Assembly (NCBI GenBank): GCA_046297095.1
Contig: JBKCNS010000051.1
Coordinates: 19,639 to 83,638, forward strand
Direction of reading: 5' to 3'
DNA length: 64,000 bases
From: JBBATK01 sp046297095
GTDB taxonomy: Bacteria > Bacteroidota > Ignavibacteria > Kapaibacteriales > NICIL-2
A model generated the notes under the pieces. The model saw only the letters and a program-made list of their open reading frames with translations. It made no database searches and was not told the DNA's origin. Below, piece after piece: positions 8,011 to 16,135 of the stretch; position 1 is the first letter of the stretch; each line of letters opens with the position of its first letter. The position numbers and the translations under genes were made by a program.

Positions 8011-10266
8011 CTACCTTGCCACAAGCACACACACCTTTTTACCGTTTTCTTTAATCATGCGCTGCTCGCGCACGCGGCCCGAACCCATAATGCGCACTGC
8101 CACATTGCGAGCATGCAGAATTGTTACTGCGCGCCGCACGCTCAGGCCGCGCACATCGGGAATATCAGCGGTTTGTGGAGTCTGCGAAGAGTGCGGCATT
8201 GGTTGCTGCGAGGTTAGAGCTCCTGCATTCTGCCGAGTGCTTTGCCCACCCGAAGGCGCAGTCGCTGTTTGCGTGGAAGTAGTGCCTTGCTGAGCGGATG
8301 TAGTACCCTGCTGCAAGGATGTAGCTGCGGGTGCTGTTGCGCAGCGAATGCTCACGGCACTGCCGGGTGCCACACGCGTTCCGGGCGCGGGCCACTGCTG
8401 CTGCACTACGCCGCTTTCGCTCTCTGCATTTGCCCGCAGAAACTTGCTACGCAGTAATTCTTTGGCATCGTGTACCACCATGCCGCGAACGTCGGGTATG
8501 ATACTGCTATCCACGGCACCCGAGGGAATCTGCACGCGGGAGAGTGCGGGATAATCCTCGTGCACCGACGGCGTGGAGAGAATGCGTTGCACTATGGATC
8601 TGAAAATTGGCGCAGCCGTACGCCCGCCATAAATATCCGTTTTGGGTTTATCAAGCATTACCAGTACCACCAGCTCCGCGCTGTCGGCCGGAAAGTATCC
8701 TATAAACGACGCGGTATATGCTTGCTTGCTGTACTTGCCTTCTACAAGCTGCTGAGCTGTGCCTGTTTTGCCTGCGATGCGTAATCCCGGTACGCGCGCT
8801 TCCACACCCGTGCCGCGGTCCACTACCGAACAGAACAGGTCGGACAATTGCGCTGAGGTTTGCGCGGACACCACCTGGCGAATGCGCTGCGGCTGATACT
8901 CGGCTACGCGCTGCTGATTGTCGTCCAATATTCCCCGAACGATATAGGGCTTCATCATAACGCCTTTGTTTGCCACCGTGGCATACGCTCCTGCAAGCTG
9001 CAACGCTGTGGCTGCCATCTGGTACCCAAAACCCATGAAGAGCTTTGTGGAATAGTCGTACTCCGCCGGTGTTTTAAGAATGCCGCGCGCCTCGCCCGCC
9101 ATTTCAAAACCAATGGGAATGCCAAAGCCAAAATCTCGTGTCACCTTGTAGAAGTCACGGTCTTTCATACTGCGCGCAATGTTGCCAAACACAATATTGC
9201 TGGATTTCTCCAACGCCTGGCGAAGTGTACATACGCCAAGCGGCTCGTGGTCGCGCACTACGGTGCCGTCTTTTAATTGCAGTACACCATTCAATCCATT
9301 CACCGTGGCTGCAGCATTTATTACACCGTACTCCAGAGCGGCGGCGGCGGTGATAAGCTTGAAGGTTGATCCCGGCTCGTACATATCCGTGATGCCGCGC
9401 AAGCGCATGGCGTCGGGCGATGATTGATGCACGGCATTGGGATTGAACGATGGCGCTGATGCCATTGCGAGAATCTCTCCTGTGCGCGGCGAAATGGCAA
9501 TAGCAATACCGCCCTCCGCACCGGCTTTGATTAACCCGTTTTGTAATTCTTCTTCCACTATTGCCTGTAGCTCGGCATCGATCGTCAGCTCCAGAGAGTA
9601 TCCGTTTCTGGCGGGCTTCGAGGAAGCACCTACAATTTGCCGCAAGTGGTTCTTGGCATCGCGTTGCATCACCTCGAAACCCGCTTCACCCCGAAGCAAA
9701 GAATCGTAGGCAAGTTCCAGCCCCACCAAGCCCCTATTGTCCACATCGGTGCAGCCCACAAGCTGAGCTGCCAAACTACCCAGCACATAATTCCGCTTGG
9801 GCTCGGTGAGCCGTATAAAGCCAACATCGTTGAGTGTATCAAGGGCTGCTGTTTGGGGCGATACCGTTAGGCCTCTGGCAAGCCACACGAAGTTTCGTTT
9901 AGAGCCGGCACGAATTTTTGCCATCAATGAATCGGCCGAACTGCCGCTCGCCGTCGCAAGCAACGCGCAAATGCGCGCGGGGTTCTGCACCATCTTGGGA
10001 TCTACTGCATACGACACACTCTGCACGGACGAAGCAATGGTGCGCCCTTCGCGGTCGAGTATCATACCGCGCCATGGCCGCAAACTGACAGTTACATCGT
10101 ATTGCTTTCGGGCGCGTTCCCGGTACTCCGAAGAATTCAACACCTGCACCACGAACAAGCGCACGGCCACTGCCGCCAATCCTGCAAGCAAGAGCAAAGC
10201 AAAAAAACGCAAACGCCAAGGTGTTCGCGACGATGCAGACTTCTGTTCGTTTCCTTCGTGTGTCAT
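8011..10266 (-). CDS. ftsI: Septal peptidoglycan transpeptidase FtsI (class B penicillin-binding protein) with two PASTA domains
   Basis: Cross-links septal peptidoglycan in the periplasm during division. 751 residues: a short cytoplasmic tail, one membrane helix (about 20-42), a dimerisation domain (RGMILDREGRTIASS near 66-80), and the transpeptidase domain with the active serine in STFK (300-303), SSN (355-357) and KTGT (500-503). Two PASTA domains follow (about 589-642 and 702-750), joined by a repetitive Gln/Thr/Ser linker with duplicated QQGTTS units. PASTA tails bind muropeptides and are usual in FtsI of this phylum. The gene lies 102 bases after an ftsL-like gene. The neighbours mraZ, rsmH and murE are absent, so the division cluster is split here. 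Confidence 0.95.
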   Translation of the reverse strand: MTHEGNEQKSASSRTPWRLRFFALLLLAGLAAVAVRLFVVQVLNSSEYRERARKQYDVTVSLRPWRGMILDREGRTIASSVQSVSYAVDPKMVQNPARICALLATASGSSADSLMAKIRAGSKRNFVWLARGLTVSPQTAALDTLNDVGFIRLTEPKRNYVLGSLAAQLVGCTDVDNRGLVGLELAYDSLLRGEAGFEVMQRDAKNHLRQIVGASSKPARNGYSLELTIDAELQAIVEEELQNGLIKAGAEGGIAIAISPRTGEILAMASAPSFNPNAVHQSSPDAMRLRGITDMYEPGSTFKLITAAAALEYGVINAAATVNGLNGVLQLKDGTVVRDHEPLGVCTLRQALEKSSNIVFGNIARSMKDRDFYKVTRDFGFGIPIGFEMAGEARGILKTPAEYDYSTKLFMGFGYQMAATALQLAGAYATVANKGVMMKPYIVRGILDDNQQRVAEYQPQRIRQVVSAQTSAQLSDLFCSVVDRGTGVEARVPGLRIAGKTGTAQQLVEGKYSKQAYTASFIGYFPADSAELVVLVMLDKPKTDIYGGRTAAPIFRSIVQRILSTPSVHEDYPALSRVQIPSGAVDSSIIPDVRGMVVHDAKELLRSKFLRANAESESGVVQQQWPAPGTRVAPGSAVSIRCATAPAATSLQQGTTSAQQGTTSTQTATAPSGGQSTRQNAGALTSQQPMPHSSQTPQTADIPDVRGLSVRRAVTILHARNVAVRIMGSGRVREQRMIKENGKKVCVLVAR

Positions 10267-10368
10267 TCCTCTAGTGGGGCTTTGTTCCGGGCTGCCGGTT
10301 GTTGGTTAATCGTTGGTGATTGATGCTCGCCGCATGCTCGCGCCGCATGCCTTCGGTAGACTCTCTAT

Positions 10369-10683
10369 TCAGGGCATTAAATCTTCAACTTCTTTGGATT
10401 CCTCGATGGGGAAGTACTCCACCATCATGGGGGCATTGGTGGGTTGCTCCAATTGCAAATGCTCCCGCGCCACTTTGGTGATTCGCTCGGACGACTCAAG
10501 CCGCAACACCTCGTTGCGCAGGGCGTTGTTCACCGACACCAAAGAGTCTCTGGTGTATTCCATGGAGCGTACTTCTGCCAGCAGCCCGTTAACCTTCACC
10601 ACGTTGTACACGGAGAACAGCGTGATGCCGGCTACAAGCACGATAAGCAAGAAGGTATATCCCGGCGTGAGAAACTTTTCCAT
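10369..10683 (-). CDS. ftsL: FtsL-like division protein
   Basis: 104 residues: an N-terminal membrane helix (about 8-30) followed by a periplasmic coiled coil with leucine heptads (VNGLLAEVRSMEYTRDSLVSV). This is the layout of FtsL/DivIC, which bridges FtsB/FtsQ and the septal synthase FtsW-FtsI. Its position directly before ftsI on the same strand is the usual place of ftsL and is the main reason for the name, since sequence identity in this family is very low. Confidence 0.75.
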   Translation of the reverse strand: MEKFLTPGYTFLLIVLVAGITLFSVYNVVKVNGLLAEVRSMEYTRDSLVSVNNALRNEVLRLESSERITKVAREHLQLEQPTNAPMMVEYFPIEESKEVEDLMP

Positions 10684-10721
10684 AAAGAAAACTGATTGTA
10701 TCGTTTATCGTGGATGGGCCG

Positions 10722-11882
10722 CTACAACGCTGCATTCCATGCGGTCAGGTTCTGCTCGCTAAACATACGTGCATACACTTCGTGGCCATTGTGAGCGAAT
10801 TGCTCAAAGTATCCGGTGTACCATTGGGCAAGATGCACTCCAGCACCTCGAGTAGCGCATACATCCGCAAACTGCTCAATACCACCGGTGCGTATCACAT
10901 GAAAATTCTCTGCACCACAAGCTGTTACATGATTCTGCGCTACCGTGCAGGCCTGTATTGATGCGCCTTTCACCACTTTGCCGCTCAAGCCGCCGCCAAA
11001 GGTACCGGTAAAGCGCCGGTAGGCGGCAAGGTCGCGGCTGTCTATCTGTGCTTCGTGTGTAGCATATGCGGTAGAAGTATTGCCAATATTGATACCGGCA
11101 AAACCCAGATCGAGCAGTACATCAATCAGCGCCGGCAGCAAGTTGGTTTGAATGTCGTTCGACACTTTGATAATCACGGGAACGGGCCGCTCGCTTCCCC
11201 GCCCACTGCGCCGTACAACCGTATCGCTCACATACTCCAGCCGCTCCAGCAAATCTTTGTCCAACTCGTCCGGCCTTGGCTGATGCGCATGCGAGGGGAC
11301 ATTCGGACAGCTTTCGTTCAGCTCCAAAAAATCCACACCCGCGCTGATATACATGTGCATGCCTTCGGCCAGCGAACCAAGAGCGTCCAATCCTTTAAGC
11401 TCGGGATCGGCGCTGACACTTGCTCCCAGCGGGCAGCCGCTCACTTTTTCTATGCCGGACAACCGCTTGGCCACCACTGCATGACCGCGGTTCGGCAAGC
11501 CCATCCAATTCGATGCAGCGCCGCTGTGCGGATATGGCGTAAAGGGATGATCAATACCCTTGCGCGTATTGCCCATTCGTGGTCGCGATGTGGTTGTGCC
11601 CGCCAAATATGCACCCGCTCCCTGCAGCGCACACACTTCGTACCCTTCGCCATTTTTGAAAATGCCGGCGGCATTAAAGAGCGGCACTCTAAAGCGCAAC
11701 CCCCACAGCTCGACGCCATACTCGTCCGGAATGAAAGGCATAGCCGGCCGCTCGCGAACAAAGCGGCGCAGAAAAATCTCCCGCCCGCGCGAGTACACGC
11801 GTGTGGCCATGTGGCCCGGAAGCCGCGTCATTACAGGCCGCAGAGCGCGATCGGTTTTAGCTATGGTTTCTACTATGCTCAA
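10722..11882 (-). CDS. pyrD: Dihydroorotate dehydrogenase family flavoprotein
   Basis: Oxidises dihydroorotate to orotate in pyrimidine synthesis, with FMN in a TIM barrel. 386 residues: an N-terminal extension of about 50 residues as in the membrane-bound class 2 enzymes, then FNAAGIFKNGEG (about 69-80), NWMGLPN (125-131), the active-site segment LNESCPNVP (N189-C192-N194), IIKVS and the phosphate-binding GGI. The base at the catalytic position is cysteine, as in class 1, whereas class 2 has serine. The start codon appears to be TTG at 11882; the next ATG (11831) would remove part of the extension. It stands between the glycosyltransferase and ftsL genes without other pyrimidine genes. Confidence 0.8.
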   Translation of the reverse strand: MSIVETIAKTDRALRPVMTRLPGHMATRVYSRGREIFLRRFVRERPAMPFIPDEYGVELWGLRFRVPLFNAAGIFKNGEGYEVCALQGAGAYLAGTTTSRPRMGNTRKGIDHPFTPYPHSGAASNWMGLPNRGHAVVAKRLSGIEKVSGCPLGASVSADPELKGLDALGSLAEGMHMYISAGVDFLELNESCPNVPSHAHQPRPDELDKDLLERLEYVSDTVVRRSGRGSERPVPVIIKVSNDIQTNLLPALIDVLLDLGFAGINIGNTSTAYATHEAQIDSRDLAAYRRFTGTFGGGLSGKVVKGASIQACTVAQNHVTACGAENFHVIRTGGIEQFADVCATRGAGVHLAQWYTGYFEQFAHNGHEVYARMFSEQNLTAWNAAL

Positions 11883-12075
11883 TGTTTGATTCTCGGTTTA
11901 CGATGCTAAAATGATGTACCTGAAATGCAGGCTACTCGTTGCGTGCACTTGTGAATGGCACCACCGGTTTGTGCCGGTTGCATGTTCGTCAATCACACAT
12001 GTGCTCTGCAAAAATACGGCCGGCAAGGCCCATGAGTCCCACAGCTTGGTCAGGCGGGTGATCATTCATCTTCCT

Positions 12076-12159
12076 AATCTTTTTATCATTCTTCTTCTTA
12101 ATCTTCTTCCTAATCTTCTTATCAATCCTCTTATCAATCTTCTTATCAATCCTCTTCCT
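12076..12159. repeat. 12-base tandem repeat, about seven copies
   Basis: Degenerate copies of a 12-base unit (AATCYTCTTATC in the plus sense) start at 12076, 12088, 12100, 12112, 12124, 12136 and 12148. The array overlaps the last codons and the stop codon of the minus-strand glycosyltransferase gene and extends 70 bases past it. The rest of the 263-base gap up to 11882 holds no gene I can support. Confidence 0.85.
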
Positions 12160-13900
12160 CTTCCTCCACGGAAAATGCTATGCGCGAATACACTACGTAG
12201 CGCTGTGTTTCTTTGCGCATACGAGCGCGTTGCAGATTGAGCGAAGCGTGGCTATTGGCACCGCGAACAAACACGATGGGTTCATCTCTGCGCTCTGCTT
12301 GCGCGAGCGCAGAAGCATTGGCAGAGCTGTCGCTAGTAAGGCGCAGAACAGTGCATCCATAGGCGGGCCGCCAGGGCTGAGAATGCGTCCAGCCGGCCCA
12401 ACCCTGCGTGTACCACGATAGCTGTGGCACCAATGTATCGCCGGAAGCACCGCCGCCCGTATCGGCAGAACCATCAGGCGGTAACACCACAGTGAACAAT
12501 CGCTGCTGCGACTGCTCCAGCCAGGCACCAACTTCTTTAGCGCCATCGCGCTCGCGGCGCGTGCTTGTGGTATTCAGCCACGCGCAGTGCAGCACGAGTA
12601 TCACCGGCAGTACCATGCGCGTGCTTCGCATCATGGCGTTGTTCATTGATACTGCCGCGCCCGGCGAAATCAAACGCAGTATACCGGCCGAGAGAAACAA
12701 CGCGATTATCGGCAGCATCACCGGTGGGTATGCAGAGCTTGAGGAAGCGAGCCCCAAACCCGCGCCGTTAGCGGCGTTCAGGTCCGACACCTGCACAAGT
12801 CCAAGCAGGCGAAACACCACCAGGAATACCATGAAAAGAAAGGCCGCGCTCAACACGCGCGACCGTACATACATTCGGAACACGTTGTAGCGATTGCTCA
12901 CAGTAAGAATCACCAACGGCGGCAGAGCAAACACCACGCGGGTGGAGTCGCTAATAGGCAGAGCAAACAATGCCAGCGCGCCCATAGCCCACACGTGCAG
13001 TAGTTTATCGGATTCTTTGTAGGGTTGGAGGTCCTCGTCGGCACGCTTGGGACGCACATACATGATCACCGCAAGTAATGCCACCACAGCAAGCGGCTGC
13101 GAGATAAGCAGGTCGGTCACAGACGTTGCTATTGCCTGCAGAGTAAAGGCATGCGCTGTATCCATCACCACGGAAGACGCGAGCATAGCGCGAAGCGCAA
13201 GCGAGCCCTGAACAATAATCATATGTACGTACCAGCACAGTGCAATGGCAATGCCCACAAGGCCGCCCACTACTACCTGTGCAGACTCACGCCGGTGCGT
13301 GTAGAGCAGCAGCAACGTTGCCGCCGCGCCAATAACCACATCGAGAAGTAACGCGCAGCACACCGCCACTGCATATACGGCGCTCCAGGTGTAGCGCTCA
13401 CGCATGTCGTAGGCATGCACCGCACGTAGCACTGCCAGCACCGATAGCATAAAGAACACAACTGCAGGCACATCCGGCTGAGCGCTACGCGCAAAATGAT
13501 TCCACATCAAGCTGCCCGCAAGCAGCACCGGAGCCGGCATGGCAGAAGATTCGCCAACAAAAAAAGCAGTGATATAGTACACCAGCACCAATGCTGCTAC
13601 CCCACTGAGCACACTCCACAAGCGTAGCATAAAAGGTTTGTTCCAGCCCGCGGTGCGCACGAACACAGACTCCGCCCATGCAAGCAGGGGCGCTTGCGTT
13701 GCGTTTGTCACGCCGCCGGGAGTGAAGGTAGACTGATCCGTCCACGCCTGTTTCTCGGCTGTTGCCTTGGCCCGGAACGCAACAATTGCTTCAGTGTGCG
13801 AAAGCTCCTTTGCGCCCAATCCCAGGAACAGCAGCAGGCCGCAGGTAATAATGACAAGTATGATATTCTGACGTTGCACGTCCTCGTTTTCCGCGTACAT
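12146..13900 (-). CDS. Polytopic glycosyltransferase, ArnT/PMT (GT39/GT83) type
   Basis: 584 residues with about 11-12 membrane helices. The first periplasmic loop has the acidic LSHTEA motif and the second has ARSAQPDVPAVVF, the arrangement seen in lipid-phosphate-sugar-dependent transferases such as ArnT and protein O-mannosyltransferases. It would move a sugar from an undecaprenyl-phosphate donor to a lipid, glycan or protein at the outer face of the inner membrane. The ATG at 13900 has AAGG five bases upstream and is preferred to a GTG at 13906. The protein ends in an acidic run (EEEEEED) created by a 12-base tandem repeat that continues past the stop. Donor and acceptor are unknown. Confidence 0.75.
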   Translation of the reverse strand: MYAENEDVQRQNIILVIITCGLLLFLGLGAKELSHTEAIVAFRAKATAEKQAWTDQSTFTPGGVTNATQAPLLAWAESVFVRTAGWNKPFMLRLWSVLSGVAALVLVYYITAFFVGESSAMPAPVLLAGSLMWNHFARSAQPDVPAVVFFMLSVLAVLRAVHAYDMRERYTWSAVYAVAVCCALLLDVVIGAAATLLLLYTHRRESAQVVVGGLVGIAIALCWYVHMIIVQGSLALRAMLASSVVMDTAHAFTLQAIATSVTDLLISQPLAVVALLAVIMYVRPKRADEDLQPYKESDKLLHVWAMGALALFALPISDSTRVVFALPPLVILTVSNRYNVFRMYVRSRVLSAAFLFMVFLVVFRLLGLVQVSDLNAANGAGLGLASSSSAYPPVMLPIIALFLSAGILRLISPGAAVSMNNAMMRSTRMVLPVILVLHCAWLNTTSTRRERDGAKEVGAWLEQSQQRLFTVVLPPDGSADTGGGASGDTLVPQLSWYTQGWAGWTHSQPWRPAYGCTVLRLTSDSSANASALAQAERRDEPIVFVRGANSHASLNLQRARMRKETQRYVVYSRIAFSVEEEEED

Positions 13901-13935
13901 AGGCACCTTGCGCTTGCTTGTGTAATTTGGCGCAA

Positions 13936-13957
13936 ACTACAACCGAAGGTGCGTGAT
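13936..13957. repeat. 22-base perfect repeat, copy 1
   Basis: Identical base for base to 18276-18297. The core reads CAACCGAAGGTGCGTGAT. It lies in the 193-base gap between the diheme peroxidase and glycosyltransferase genes, 30 bases before the glycosyltransferase start. A TAATTTG lies 11 bases before it on the plus strand, at the same distance as TATTTTG before copy 2. Confidence 0.85.
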
Positions 13958-14099
13958 ACGGCGATCGCACAAAGGAATAACGAGTAACGAACGCCGGAGT
14001 TGTGCCTGAGTTGCGGCGATGTTGTGGCGGTGTTGTGCAGGGACAGTATGCATGCTGTTCTCGTGCCATGAGCACTCCCGCTGAGGCGGCAGGCTTATG

Positions 14100-16037
14100 C
14101 TAGTACTCTCCTCCAATAGTACGAGCGTTGAGAGGCCCACGGAATACCGGCAAACGGGATGGTTTAGTGCCTAAGCCTGCGGTGTCTGTGAGTGCATTGA
14201 TGAATGCAATCAAGTCGGATCTGTCTTGACGCGAAAGCTCCAGACTGTCGAATGGAAGAGTCTGGTTCGGAACTGCCCAACCTATGCCCCTGCCTCCGCC
14301 ACGTGCATAAAAATCGATAACCTGTTCGAGTGAACCGTATGCTCCATTGTGAAAGTACGGTGCAGTAAGAGCACTGTTTCGCACAGTAGGGGTTTTGAAT
14401 GAGTGACGATAGATATGAGAGTTCTCTCGACGTATACCGCCTGCTCGCCCGATGTCACTATCGGGCTTAGCATTTATAGTATCTACTGCGGCCGGAACTC
14501 CTAAAATTTCCGACTCACTTTCAACGAATCCGGGAGGAACATAGCCGGAGAATGTAGGGGCAAAGTGACAAGTGCCACACGCTGCTCTTCCCATAAAAAG
14601 ATTCATTCCACTTCTCTCGCTTGTGGTAAGTGATACGGACTCACCACGCAGGTAGCGATCTACTCTGGAATTGAAGGAACGAAGAGTGGAGATATAAGCG
14701 CCAATTGCCAACCCTACGTTCGAGGCATCAATGACCGATTCGCCCCTACTGCCAAAAGCTGTTTCGAACATGGTCACATATTCGGGTGAGGTGCGCAAGC
14801 GATTCACCATTTCCAAAAGAGAAAATCCGAACTCGTCTTCATGAGTAACAACATGGGCTACAACATCATTTATTCTCTGAGCCCGAAGATCGTAGAAGAA
14901 TCTTCGAGCAAACACGCTGTTGATGAGAGTAGGTGCATTTCTCTGAATTGACTTGCGGCCGCCAAGTGCCATGCTGGTAACCCGCGAGTCCGTGAAAGCA
15001 GCGTCCGGCCGATGGCACGATGCGCATGAACGCTGATTATTCACGGAAAGTATCGGATCGAAAAACAGCGTTCTTCCCAGGTGAACAAGTGCGGGAGAAT
15101 AGAGTTTGGGCGATAATCCGGCAGTTGCCGTGGCTATGAAAACGTCGTCCGAAAACATACTAGTTGCCCGAGGATTGAGCACTATTTGGCCTATCCCAGC
15201 TTCGTCGGCAAACTCAACGTAGAGTATATGCTGTATATGTACGATGGATGAGTACAGCGGATCTAAACAACCGCGAATCAGTTCCGCTCTGTCCAAGGAA
15301 TCGAAGGCAAGTTTCATCCGTGACTGAGCATCTTCAATTCTGATTATTACGGAATCGATAACGGATGCGTCATTGCGTGACTCGCACCACGGACGGTAAG
15401 TAACGATGAGTGCACGAAAGGTGTTGAGAAAGGGAATATTGTCTTCAAGACTCTGCTCCGAAGCAGGGCGGTCGAAACCTGTGATACCTAAACTTGTCAT
15501 TCGTAAAATCCCCGAGCGCATACTCTCGAACATCATTCTATCAGTCCACGGAGCATTCCGTGCCAAGCTCATAGCCTGATGCATCGAGTTTGCGAATCTC
15601 CCGGAAAGATCCTGCAACAATCGTGCGGATTCCGTATCAAGTGTGGTTTGCGCATATACTACTTCGTCCAATACTTGAAGGCCTTCGGGCTCAAGAACAT
15701 CGATGAATGTAGACTTAGGATCGAGCTTCGGAAGAGGAGCACCATTCAGGTACGAAGTAACCATACCTGGATCCAGATACTCCACAAGAAACTCACATGC
15801 TTTATACTCTCGGCGTGCCATTTCCAGCGCTTCGCGAATCTTTTTTGTACTGTCTCCGGGGCGGGCGCTATTGCATGTTGCCAGAAACATGTCGGCGGCT
15901 TGCTCTGCACTCCGCGTAGCAGTTTGAATAATCTTTCGCTGATCGCTGCGGCGATCGTCGTGTACATCACTCACAAACGCAGTACAAAGTGCAGCTAAGG
16001 TTAGTATCAGCGTTGAACCGAGAATGAATTTGCTCAT
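14100..16037 (-). CDS. Diheme cytochrome c peroxidase (MauG/CcpA family) with helical N-terminal domain
   Basis: Exported haem protein, predicted to reduce hydrogen peroxide or oxidise a partner in the periplasm. 645 residues: a signal peptide (about 1-22), a helical domain of about 290 residues resembling those on Bacteroidota relatives, then the peroxidase part with two c-type haem sites, C338-x-x-C341-H342 (SCASCH) and C487-x-x-C490-H491 (ACGTCH). LGRTLFFDPILS before the first site and NSALTAPYFHNGAYGSLE near the C-terminus are family hallmarks. Base composition looks more AT-rich than the genes on either side. It lies downstream of the PhoX-like gene, from which it is separated by a terminator, so it probably has its own promoter. 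Confidence 0.9.
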   Translation of the reverse strand: MSKFILGSTLILTLAALCTAFVSDVHDDRRSDQRKIIQTATRSAEQAADMFLATCNSARPGDSTKKIREALEMARREYKACEFLVEYLDPGMVTSYLNGAPLPKLDPKSTFIDVLEPEGLQVLDEVVYAQTTLDTESARLLQDLSGRFANSMHQAMSLARNAPWTDRMMFESMRSGILRMTSLGITGFDRPASEQSLEDNIPFLNTFRALIVTYRPWCESRNDASVIDSVIIRIEDAQSRMKLAFDSLDRAELIRGCLDPLYSSIVHIQHILYVEFADEAGIGQIVLNPRATSMFSDDVFIATATAGLSPKLYSPALVHLGRTLFFDPILSVNNQRSCASCHRPDAAFTDSRVTSMALGGRKSIQRNAPTLINSVFARRFFYDLRAQRINDVVAHVVTHEDEFGFSLLEMVNRLRTSPEYVTMFETAFGSRGESVIDASNVGLAIGAYISTLRSFNSRVDRYLRGESVSLTTSERSGMNLFMGRAACGTCHFAPTFSGYVPPGFVESESEILGVPAAVDTINAKPDSDIGRAGGIRRENSHIYRHSFKTPTVRNSALTAPYFHNGAYGSLEQVIDFYARGGGRGIGWAVPNQTLPFDSLELSRQDRSDLIAFINALTDTAGLGTKPSRLPVFRGPLNARTIGGEY

Positions 16038-16073
16038 TACCTATGCGGGGAATAGTAGAAAATGCCGGTTGGG

Positions 16074-16115
16074 TAATACAAAAACAGGACCGAGGCCATA
16101 AGCGCATCGGTCCTG
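16074..16115 (-). terminator. Intrinsic terminator after the PhoX-family gene
   Basis: CAGGACCGA at 16085-16093 pairs perfectly with TCGGTCCTG at 16107-16115. On the minus strand the stem is followed by TTTTTG (A run at 16080-16084). It lies 21 bases beyond the stop of the PhoX-family gene. Confidence 0.85.
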
Positions 16116-16135
16116 CATACCGGTAAAAGCCGAGA

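Noticed and set aside
12076..12159. CRISPR-like array
   Set aside because: The 12-base units are contiguous without spacers, and no cas gene is present; it is a simple tandem repeat.
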